DNA of 64,000 nt from Pseudomonadota bacterium (GTDB lineage Bacteria; Pseudomonadota; Gammaproteobacteria; Pseudomonadales; Oceanobacteraceae): NCBI GenBank assembly GCA_030145845.1, contig JAIXHJ010000003.1, positions 186,426 to 250,425 of the forward strand. Reading direction: 5' to 3'. Positions within the stretch are counted from its first letter, which is position 1, and each line of letters starts with the position of its first letter. Position numbers and translations under genes: made by a program. The notes under the pieces were generated by a model. It saw only the letters and a list, made by a program, of their open reading frames with translations. It ran no database searches and was not told where the DNA came from. Positions 43,424 to 51,647 of the stretch are shown here, piece by piece.

Positions 43424-45688
43424 ATGCTTTTGGCTACAGATCTTGATGGTACGTTTCTGGGTGGTGAAACGGAGCAGCGTCACCACCTGTACCAGCTGAT
43501 TGCTGCTCATCCTGAGATCCAGCTGGTGTTTGTGACCGGCCGCGGCCTCGAATCCGTTATGCCTCTGTTATCTGATCCTGCCATTCCCAAGCCCGATTAC
43601 ATCATCAGTGATGTCGGTGGCACCGTGGTCCACGGTGATACGCTGCAACCGGTGCATGAAGTGCAGGGACCAATCGAAGAAAAATGGCCCGGTGAATATG
43701 CCATTGTCGAAGCTCTGCAGGGTTTTCCCGGGCTGACCCGGCAGGACGTGCCGCAGGAGCGCCGCTGTTCCTACTTCTGTGATGAAGACGCCGTGACCAG
43801 CGAAGTGTTTGCGATGGCAGAACAGCTGGGCTGCGATGTGCTTTATTCGGCCGGCCTGTATCTGGATTTTCTGCCCCGTGGGGTGAACAAAGGCTCTACC
43901 CTGACCGCGCTGATGAATCATCTGGGTATTGACGCCAAGGATGTGCTGGTTGCCGGTGACACGCTGAATGATCTGGCTATGTATGAGCAGGAGTTTGTGG
44001 GCGTCTGTGTCGGCTATTCAGAAAAAGGCCTGCTCGAAGCGACCGAAGGCCAGGCCAAAGTACTGCATGCCAGTGAGCCGGGTTGTGGTGGTATCCTGGA
44101 AGCCTTCAGTCATTTCGGCTTTCTGGGTGAAGCCGGTATTGAAGCCGAAATCGGCGAAGCGGCAGAGCCGGGTAAATCCGATCTGGTCATTGTGTATCAC
44201 CGTCTGCCGTATGAAGAGTATGTCGAAAACGGCAAAATGAAACGCCGCCGGCCGACCTCGCCGAACGGTATCATACCGACCTTAATGAGTTTCTTTGCCG
44301 ATGGTAAACCGGGTTCCTGGATTGCCTGGTCGGTGCATGATCCCAAACTGGGTGCTTTTGAAACCCACACCACCGTTGACCGTGAAAAATATCCGAATCT
44401 CGTTGCCGCCCGGGTCGGACTGAGCAAGCGCGATGTGGATATCTTTTACAAAAAATTCTCCAAAGAAGCCTTCTGGCCAACGCTGCACACCTTCTGGGAG
44501 CGTGCCAGTTTCCGCGAAGACCACTGGGAAGTTTTTCTCAAGGTTAACCGCCTGTTTGCAGAACGGGCGGCGGAAGAAGCGGCCGAAGGGGCAACGGTCT
44601 GGGTGCACGACTATAACCTGTGGATGGTACCGGCGTATCTGCGTGAAATCCGGCCGGACGTAAAGATTGCCTTTTTCCATCACACCTATTTCCCTTCTGC
44701 GGATGTGTTCAATGTGCTGCCATGGCGGCGTGATATTGTCGGCAGTCTGCTGCAGTGCGATTACATTGGTTTCCATATTCCGCGTCAGTCGGAAAACTTT
44801 GTCGATGTGGCCCGTGGAGTGGCACCGATTAAGGTGCTGAAAAAAGAAAACTGCGCGCCGCGTTTCCTCAGTTACGGCTGTGCGGTAGGGCTGGAGGAAA
44901 TGACGACCGATATCGAAGTGCATGGCCGCCATATCCGCCTCGGTGCGCATCCGGTCGGCCTGGATATGAAGCGCGTGACATCGGCACTGGACGACAATGA
45001 TATCCAGCAGCTGATGGCGCGTCTGCGCCAGGAACTGGCCGGGGTCAAACTGGTGCTGTCGGTTGAACGGCTGGATTACACCAAAGGCATTCTGGAAAAA
45101 CTGCAGGCCTTTGAACGCCTGCTGGATGAATATCCGGAATTACGCGGCAAGGTTACGCTGGTGACAGTGTGTGTGCCGGCGGCCAAAGAAATGACCATTT
45201 ACAACAAGCTGCAGAATCAGATTGAGCAGGCGGTCGGGCGCATTAACGGCCGCTTCGCCAGTATCGGCTGGACGCCGGTGCAGTTCTTTTTCCGGGCGGT
45301 ACCGTTTGAACATCTGGTGGCGTATTACGCCATGGCCGATGTGATGTGGATTACCCCGTTACGGGATGGACTGAATCTGGTGGCCAAGGAATATGTCGCC
45401 ACCCAGGGGCTGACCGATGGCCGCGGCGTACTGGTGCTGTCGGAGTTTGCCGGTGCCGCTGCTGAGCTGAAAGGCGCCGTGCTGTGTAATCCGCATGATC
45501 CGTTTGAGTTGATGAGCAGCTGTCATCACGCCTTAACCATGCATGAAAGTGAAGCCCGCAGCCGCCTGCGGGAAGCCTATGATATCGTCCGGCATTACGA
45601 TATCGGCTTCTGGGGGCAGTGCTTCCTTGATTCGGTTAATGAAGCGTATCAGCCGGAAGAAGACGATACGGTGGTACGTATCGCCTGA
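43424..45688 (+). CDS. ggpPS: Bifunctional glucosylglycerol-phosphate synthase/phosphatase
   Basis: Makes the compatible solute glucosylglycerol from ADP-glucose and glycerol 3-phosphate, then removes the phosphate. The 754-residue protein has an N-terminal HAD phosphatase (DLDGTFLGG at residues 6-14; ISDVGGTVV; VLVAGDTLNDLAMYE near 178-192) and a C-terminal GT20 synthase from about residue 246 (VWVHDYNLWMVPAYL, FFHHTYFPSADVFNVLPW, LGAHPVGLD, VLSVERLDYTKGI, PLRDGLNLVAKEYVA). This phosphatase-synthase order is that of GgpPS from Stenotrophomonas and marine gammaproteobacteria, not trehalose synthase OtsA, where the phosphatase is separate or C-terminal. GAGGAG precedes the ATG. Implies salt tolerance. 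Confidence 0.92.
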   Translation: MLLATDLDGTFLGGETEQRHHLYQLIAAHPEIQLVFVTGRGLESVMPLLSDPAIPKPDYIISDVGGTVVHGDTLQPVHEVQGPIEEKWPGEYAIVEALQGFPGLTRQDVPQERRCSYFCDEDAVTSEVFAMAEQLGCDVLYSAGLYLDFLPRGVNKGSTLTALMNHLGIDAKDVLVAGDTLNDLAMYEQEFVGVCVGYSEKGLLEATEGQAKVLHASEPGCGGILEAFSHFGFLGEAGIEAEIGEAAEPGKSDLVIVYHRLPYEEYVENGKMKRRRPTSPNGIIPTLMSFFADGKPGSWIAWSVHDPKLGAFETHTTVDREKYPNLVAARVGLSKRDVDIFYKKFSKEAFWPTLHTFWERASFREDHWEVFLKVNRLFAERAAEEAAEGATVWVHDYNLWMVPAYLREIRPDVKIAFFHHTYFPSADVFNVLPWRRDIVGSLLQCDYIGFHIPRQSENFVDVARGVAPIKVLKKENCAPRFLSYGCAVGLEEMTTDIEVHGRHIRLGAHPVGLDMKRVTSALDDNDIQQLMARLRQELAGVKLVLSVERLDYTKGILEKLQAFERLLDEYPELRGKVTLVTVCVPAAKEMTIYNKLQNQIEQAVGRINGRFASIGWTPVQFFFRAVPFEHLVAYYAMADVMWITPLRDGLNLVAKEYVATQGLTDGRGVLVLSEFAGAAAELKGAVLCNPHDPFELMSSCHHALTMHESEARSRLREAYDIVRHYDIGFWGQCFLDSVNEAYQPEEDDTVVRIA

Positions 45689-45724
45689 CTTCTGCGCTGA
45701 CATTATGGCCGGGAAGCGGGGCGG

Positions 45725-48250
45725 TCAGAATTCCGCCTCGACTCCCAGCCAGACTGAACGGCCGACTTCGATGCCATCGTCGTCGGTTTCTTGTACTGTA
45801 TAAGCGCGGGCATCAAACATATTTTTTATCTCTGCAACCAGCGTGAGGTCGTACTGCAGCAGTGGCTGCCAGCGTACAATGGAGTCGAACAGCAGGCTCA
45901 CCGGACGGTTTTTATCGACATAGTTATCCAGATATTCACCATAAGTCGCGCCGTCAATTTCGGTGGTGCCGGTATAAGTGATACCACTGCCTTCCACCAC
46001 GGTTTTGTAGCTGCCTCTGTAGCGCGCTTTCAATGTTGCATTCAGATGATCACCCACAGGGAAATGGGTATAAGCGGATGCCACCACCGGACGGGCGTAG
46101 TTTTCACGCAGTTGGTTAATATCGCTCAACGTACGCCGCTGGCCGTTGTACCAGACATCCTCATCACTGGTCGCCGCATCAACACCGTCATCATAAGTAT
46201 CGTTACTGCTTTCCGTTTCTGAATAGGTGACGTGAAAGCCATAACCAAAAATTTCATTGCTTCTGTCCCAGCTGAGTGACAGGCTCTGATAATTGGTGTA
46301 ACCATCGTTGGTCATACGGTAATACCTGTAACCATCAGGCTGTGTTTCTGTGGTTTCACGGGAAAATTCATCTTCGTTATTGCGCGTTAATGCTTTGATT
46401 TCACCGGTGCCCCCGAACAGAAGGGCTTTCAGGCCGATCACCACCTCATCACTGTATGGCGTTTTTACACCACTGAAGTCGTATTTGTAGGAACCGGTTT
46501 CAGTATCATATTCCCACTCATTCACCACATTCTGGGTGGTACCGCGGTATTCCTGATAATAAGGTTTGGCCGCCTGACGTAATTTATACGTCAGCAGTGG
46601 ACCATCGTAATAACGGTTAACACCACCGGTCAGAATAATGGACTCATCGCCGGACAGGTCGTAGGACGCCCGGGTACGCCAGGCAAGATTGATATTCTGC
46701 AGAAAATTATCGTAATCCAGGCGCAGCCCGGCAGTCGCTTTCAGTTTCTGCCATTCAAGGGACAGCTCACTGAACAGGGCAGCCTGAGTCAGGTCAACAC
46801 CGACAGAATCTTCCGGATATATCTGACGTTCGCGGAAATACTGTTCATTCTGTACGCAGTCGTCAGTCTGGTTAACACATTGAACTGCGGTATTGGATAC
46901 AGGGCTTTTGTATATATAGGTATCCTCTGGCCGTTCAAAACCAGCATAGCTTTGTGACAGGCTGGTACCGTAACGGAGCTGAGTAAACAGCTGGTGACGC
47001 AGGGGGGTGGATATTTTCCAGTTGGCTGACAGGCTGCCCTGATATTTATCGAGGTCGCCGTACCCTCCTTGTTTACTGCTGGTTTCTCCGGCTTCCAGGC
47101 CCCACTGTCGACTGTTACTGTTAGCCCAGTTGTAGAAATTTTTTTCTGCAGCACGGGAATTAACACTGTAGCTGGCCGCCAGGGTAAGCTGGTGTTCACT
47201 GCTTCCCCGGTAAAATTCAATATCACTGCTGGCCATAATGCCACCGCCACTGAGGGTGTAGTCACCGTCCTTTACATCTTCAAGAAATGTGTTTTTTTCA
47301 TAAGGTGAGACGCTGATGAAACTGGTCGCTGAAATGTCATCTCCCTCATAGCCATGAGTGACGGTGATATTCAGGTTCTGTTCCGTTACCTGTTCGGTTT
47401 CGTTGTAATTCAGTTCAGGTGTACTGGACTGGCTGCCATTAAAACCAAAACGCAGACTGTGCTCATCATTCAGTCCGCGTTCGTGAGACAGAGAAAAACG
47501 GTGACGGGAAAACTCCGGCTCTTGCGGAGGTTCATAAGTTGCGTCTTCATCATCATATTCATTGATAATGATATTGTAATTCACCCATTCTGAACGGGTG
47601 GTGTAGTAGGACATGCGGGTTTTGTTGTCAAAGCCTGGACGGCGGATGTCTGCATCAACTACCCCGCCGGTAAAACTGCCATATTCTGCCGGAACATTGC
47701 TGTCGTAGACTTTGATGGATTCAAGCTGATCCAGATCGAAGAAGATTGCCTGTTCATGACCGGGCACGTCGTCAATGGACGAGTCGCTGTTATCTGATCC
47801 GGCGGGATCAATCAGGCTGTTGTTGGATATGCCATTGATGGAAAAGTTGTTGTTGTAGTATCGGCCACCGGAAATGGAGACTGATGATGGTTTCAGCGAC
47901 GACATTGAATCAGCACTGTCAGAGTCATCACTGAACTGAACATTGGGTACAGTATCCAGAATGTCGGTCAGGCTGCCACTGCTTTCACCATAGTGTTCAA
48001 TAGCACTGCGGTTAAAGGAATAGCTGCCTTCGCTGCTGGTGTTGTCCGTTTTCTGAGAACCGGAATCTGTTGTCACGACTTCCAGTGAGGGCATCAGCAG
48101 TACTTCGTTCGCAGGGCTGCTCCCGCTGATGACTGAGGCTGGTTCTTCACTATCGTCAGCCAATACCTGACTGGCAGGAGAGCAAAACGCAAACAGCAGA
48201 GCCCAAGCTCTGCTGTGCGTCCCTTTGATTTTCAGGGCACTTTTTTTCAC
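45725..48250 (-). CDS. TonB-dependent receptor paired with a large lipoprotein
   Basis: An 841-residue outer-membrane receptor. It has a signal peptide (SRAWALLFAFCSPASQVLA), a plug at about residues 70-215 (GSLTDILDTVPNVQFS, SISGGRYYNNNFSINGI, LDQLESIKVYDSNVPAEYGS, FTGGVVDADIRRP) and a large barrel ending in Phe (GVEAEF). The plug contains an unusually Asp/Ser-rich stretch (SDNSDSSIDDVPG). The start codon is GTG at 48250 with a weak AGG upstream, 11 bases after the lipoprotein gene. The ligand is unknown; it is translated together with the lipoprotein, suggesting a surface capture-and-import pair. Confidence 0.9.
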   Translation of the reverse strand: MKKSALKIKGTHSRAWALLFAFCSPASQVLADDSEEPASVISGSSPANEVLLMPSLEVVTTDSGSQKTDNTSSEGSYSFNRSAIEHYGESSGSLTDILDTVPNVQFSDDSDSADSMSSLKPSSVSISGGRYYNNNFSINGISNNSLIDPAGSDNSDSSIDDVPGHEQAIFFDLDQLESIKVYDSNVPAEYGSFTGGVVDADIRRPGFDNKTRMSYYTTRSEWVNYNIIINEYDDEDATYEPPQEPEFSRHRFSLSHERGLNDEHSLRFGFNGSQSSTPELNYNETEQVTEQNLNITVTHGYEGDDISATSFISVSPYEKNTFLEDVKDGDYTLSGGGIMASSDIEFYRGSSEHQLTLAASYSVNSRAAEKNFYNWANSNSRQWGLEAGETSSKQGGYGDLDKYQGSLSANWKISTPLRHQLFTQLRYGTSLSQSYAGFERPEDTYIYKSPVSNTAVQCVNQTDDCVQNEQYFRERQIYPEDSVGVDLTQAALFSELSLEWQKLKATAGLRLDYDNFLQNINLAWRTRASYDLSGDESIILTGGVNRYYDGPLLTYKLRQAAKPYYQEYRGTTQNVVNEWEYDTETGSYKYDFSGVKTPYSDEVVIGLKALLFGGTGEIKALTRNNEDEFSRETTETQPDGYRYYRMTNDGYTNYQSLSLSWDRSNEIFGYGFHVTYSETESSNDTYDDGVDAATSDEDVWYNGQRRTLSDINQLRENYARPVVASAYTHFPVGDHLNATLKARYRGSYKTVVEGSGITYTGTTEIDGATYGEYLDNYVDKNRPVSLLFDSIVRWQPLLQYDLTLVAEIKNMFDARAYTVQETDDDGIEVGRSVWLGVEAEF

Positions 48251-48261
48251 GGATTGATTAC

Positions 48262-51200
48262 CTAGATTTCAGCATAGAAAGGTGTTGCATCCATGCTGTC
48301 ATCGGTTCCGTCACCATCGACATCGGTATCACTGACGATTCCTGATGAAGAAATTTCATCGTCATCAGCATAGGCTTCATAAAAATCTGCCATACCGTCA
48401 TTATCGATGTCTGTTGTGGCAACATCAGAGCCGGGGAAGGCATCCTGATTAATAATGTGTTTCGCGAGAGTCAGACGGTAGTTGTTAATAGAAGATGAAG
48501 ATTCTGTTTCGGCCATTTCATCTAACAGAGTTTCCATCGTATCGTAGATACCAAGGTATTCAGTGGCTGAACTACAGGTGCCATAACCATATAAATTGCA
48601 GTAATAACTATCGCGTGAATCTTCGGAAACGATTTGACTGACCAGATTTTCAGCATCCATGATCAGTGCAGTTGCACGGGTTTGTACCTGCGCAACGTCT
48701 TCAGAAAATCCTGTATAGGTACCAAATTTCACTACGCTTGAGCGCATGCCATACAGCATGGTGTTATACGTTGCTACTATGCTACGGGCGATGTCCGAGG
48801 CGTCGTCGTATTCGTCCTCACTGGCGGCACTGGCTGCTAAGGTATTGTATCCACTCTCTGCACTGATCAGGGGGGCAATAACATCATCAAAGTCAACGCC
48901 TGCATCGGTCAAACCCTGATCCATAGTGTAGTAAACAGCATCCTGAAGTGCGTCAATTTTATCAATTCCACTGAGTAAATTGGCATATGCAACGGCTTTA
49001 GTGAACGCGCCGGCTGCCAGTGTGGAATAATTGATTTTCAGGGCATCAGTGGTCAGGTAAGTATAAGCATTACTGATAGCAAGCGATGAGCCGAGGGATT
49101 CAAAGTCAGTGGCTACATCGGCACAGGTATCCATACGGCTTTGTCCAAGGATAGTGTCAACATTTTCATAAGTCATGCGGGCGATTTTAGAACACCCGTT
49201 ATACATCAGTTGGCTACCATCATCGCTCTGAGCGGTAATATAAGTATCAGATGTAACGATATTCCATGCCTCACTTAATGCCTCGGCACCAGCATCGGTA
49301 TAACCTTGGTCAAAGAGTCTTACGGCCAGATAGGAATTGACGCTGCTTTCAGAGATACCAGCATTAGTCAGTAATTCCAGTCGGTCTTCCAGATCACTGG
49401 CATCGGTATCATCCGGATACAGTTCCGTAATGTTGGCAATGGCTTCGTCGATATTACCTTCTTTGGCCAGATCAAGGGCTACAAACACAGCGGCAGCATT
49501 CTCAGCCTTGGTCAGGTAAGTGTCAGACTGGATAGTGTCTTTGGCCATCGTAAGGAAACCATCAATATCATCCAGATAGGCGTATTCCTCAACCAGATAG
49601 CGGACGTACACATCGCTTCTCTGGGAAGTACAGGCATGTTCAGCACGCAGAGCGATAAAGTTGTTGATGGCTTCACGGGTTTTATCCGCCTGCTGCAGAC
49701 GGGCGTAGAAACTGGCCAGACCGGTATAGCCATAAGCCTTGGTCATATAATGGTCGCCGCAACTGCTGGAGCTGCTTTGCAGGCCATAACCATCCAGAAT
49801 GGTGGCGTAAAATTCCACTGCGTTTAGGGCATCAGCAAGGGTTGCGCTGCTGAGATTGGCAGCTTCGGCTTCTTCGATTAAGGCATCAGCGGTTTTGGAG
49901 GCGGCTGTGCCTATCCTGCCGTAAGCAGTAGAGTATGTACCGGCATTGGCTTTGATAAAAGCATAGAGAGGTTCCAGTATGGCTTCAGCCTTTTCAGTCA
50001 GCCCCTGTTTGTTGTAACGGGTGGCCAGAATCCGGAACATCTCAGCATCGTCAGAGTCCAGATTGGTGCTGCCTTTCTCTTCCATATAAGCGGTCAGTTT
50101 GCTGGCGGCGGTATCCAGGTATGTCAGACCAAGATCGGTTTTACCTATATTAATAAATCCGACGGCAGCCTGATAATAACCTTCAACCTGATAATAGGGC
50201 ATGGATATCTGGGTTTTCAGAATGACATCCACTTCATCCTGCATGGAAGCCCGGGCGTAGTTACGGGCAATTAAAGCAAAGGCAGAATCCACATAATTGT
50301 CGTCGAGAACACCACTGAATAATTTCTGCACAAGGTACGCCGGTGACAAATCAGATGCATAAAAATAGGCTAGTTTTTCAGCTGATGTTGTAAGCAGATC
50401 TTCGTCGGTGAGGGCTATGGTGTGATCAATAACATCCAGCTCGGCAATGGAAGCAATCTGGCTGTCGGTGGAAATACCTGCGGGAATTGTCCAGCTTTCG
50501 GTGTCGAGATCGGTTGTACTGATGCTGTAGGTGTTAAATACATAGCGAATGAGATTGGCAAACTGGGCGCTGTCGGATGGCAGGCCGTTGTAGCCATTCG
50601 CCGACCAGAGGGCTTCCGCCAGGGTCTGAATATTTGTTTCACCATCACTGCCTTCGGCAGCGGTATAGCTCAGATAGTCTTCAAGAAATTCACTGACCCC
50701 GGTAATAAAAGACAGACGATTTGCTTCTGTCACCAGCTCAGCGGCTGACAGAGAGGAGCTGATGCTGCCGATGGCCGTCAGTTCTTCTTCCAGCTCGGCC
50801 ACGCGTTCTTTAATGGTGTCAGAATAATCGTCACTGGCCTGAACATAGCTGCTGATCGCAGTCCAGTCGGTGCCGTTTTCGTTTTCAAGCAGCTCGTAAA
50901 CGTGGTCAAAACCATCGGCGGCACGCAGGGCCGCACCGAGTAAGCTCAGCTGCAGGCTGAGCTTCTGTACTGCAGAATCTGTGTCCGGGTCAGCTTCCAG
51001 CTGGCTTTCTTCCAGCCCGAGCAGAGTGGCAACGGTGGTACGTGCGGTTGCATAGTCGCTGCCGCTGGCTTCCATTTCTTCCACGATCAGGGTGGTGAGC
51101 GGGGTAACAACCTCAGCGCTGCCATCGTCCTGATAAATGCCTTTCAGCTGCAGGCCGGTGAAATCAACGCCGGTTTCGGCATCTTCACCGCCGGAGGCGG

Positions 51201-51474
51201 TAATAACGGCGCCATCCAGGGCGGAAGCGGAGATGCCACTGAAGCTGAAGGCACCATTGTCATCGGTAACAACTACTGAAGCCAGGGCGTTACCGGCACT
51301 GTTATCAATCCGTACCTGGGCGCCACTGATGGCTGGGTCGGTGACCACGCCGGTAACGGACACGGTGCTGGCTGAGCTGCCGGATGATGAAGAACTTCCT
51401 CCACAGGCCGTCAGACCTGCCGTAACGGCAGCAGCCAGACCTGCTCCCAATGCTGACTTCAGCATGTGATTCAT
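48262..51474 (-). CDS. Large lipoprotein with helical repeats and C-terminal Asp-rich calcium-type repeats
   Basis: A 1070-residue protein I cannot name. It begins with a lipoprotein signal peptide and lipobox (LTAC, then GGSSSSSGSS linker). Residues about 37-125 form a carboxypeptidase-regulatory/Ig-like domain (VSVTGVVTDPAISGAQVRID, TDDNGAFSFSGIS). The bulk is helical with TPR-like units (FINIGKTDLGLTYLDTAAS, GLTEKAEAILEPLYAFIK, VFVALDLAKEGNIDEAIANI). The C-terminus has thrombospondin-3-like Asp repeats (DIDNDGMADFYEAY, DTDVDGDGTDDSMD) that usually bind calcium. GAGG lies 8 bases before the ATG. It is probably surface-exposed and works with the adjacent TonB receptor, analogous to SusD-like or other accessory lipoproteins without being homologous (inference). 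Confidence 0.8.
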   Translation of the reverse strand: MNHMLKSALGAGLAAAVTAGLTACGGSSSSSGSSASTVSVTGVVTDPAISGAQVRIDNSAGNALASVVVTDDNGAFSFSGISASALDGAVITASGGEDAETGVDFTGLQLKGIYQDDGSAEVVTPLTTLIVEEMEASGSDYATARTTVATLLGLEESQLEADPDTDSAVQKLSLQLSLLGAALRAADGFDHVYELLENENGTDWTAISSYVQASDDYSDTIKERVAELEEELTAIGSISSSLSAAELVTEANRLSFITGVSEFLEDYLSYTAAEGSDGETNIQTLAEALWSANGYNGLPSDSAQFANLIRYVFNTYSISTTDLDTESWTIPAGISTDSQIASIAELDVIDHTIALTDEDLLTTSAEKLAYFYASDLSPAYLVQKLFSGVLDDNYVDSAFALIARNYARASMQDEVDVILKTQISMPYYQVEGYYQAAVGFINIGKTDLGLTYLDTAASKLTAYMEEKGSTNLDSDDAEMFRILATRYNKQGLTEKAEAILEPLYAFIKANAGTYSTAYGRIGTAASKTADALIEEAEAANLSSATLADALNAVEFYATILDGYGLQSSSSSCGDHYMTKAYGYTGLASFYARLQQADKTREAINNFIALRAEHACTSQRSDVYVRYLVEEYAYLDDIDGFLTMAKDTIQSDTYLTKAENAAAVFVALDLAKEGNIDEAIANITELYPDDTDASDLEDRLELLTNAGISESSVNSYLAVRLFDQGYTDAGAEALSEAWNIVTSDTYITAQSDDGSQLMYNGCSKIARMTYENVDTILGQSRMDTCADVATDFESLGSSLAISNAYTYLTTDALKINYSTLAAGAFTKAVAYANLLSGIDKIDALQDAVYYTMDQGLTDAGVDFDDVIAPLISAESGYNTLAASAASEDEYDDASDIARSIVATYNTMLYGMRSSVVKFGTYTGFSEDVAQVQTRATALIMDAENLVSQIVSEDSRDSYYCNLYGYGTCSSATEYLGIYDTMETLLDEMAETESSSSINNYRLTLAKHIINQDAFPGSDVATTDIDNDGMADFYEAYADDDEISSSGIVSDTDVDGDGTDDSMDATPFYAEI

Positions 51475-51647
51475 AGTGTTAACCTCGTTTAAAGTTCCAG
51501 ATGATCACTGGTTGCTGGCTGTCCGCTGCCATGGAAAAGGAAAAGCTTCCGGCTTTCTTCTCATTCCCTGTTCTTAATAGGGGCTTAATTTTGTACAATA
51601 ATATACGTAGTAAGAATTGTTATTAATTACATTAGCTGTTGTCATTT
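51475..51647. promoter_or_regulatory. AT-rich divergent promoter region of the envelope trio
   Basis: About 170 bases separate the lipoprotein gene and the di-haem peroxidase gene. The half nearest the peroxidase is strikingly AT-rich (for example around 51590-51635). A Fur-like match on the minus strand (about 11 of 19 positions near 51615-51630) is not better than chance in such sequence. No confident -10/-35 pair is assigned. Confidence 0.35.

Noticed and set aside
51605-51635. Fur box before the di-haem peroxidase
   Set aside because: About 11 of 19 matches in very AT-rich sequence is not better than chance; no promoter is aligned with it.
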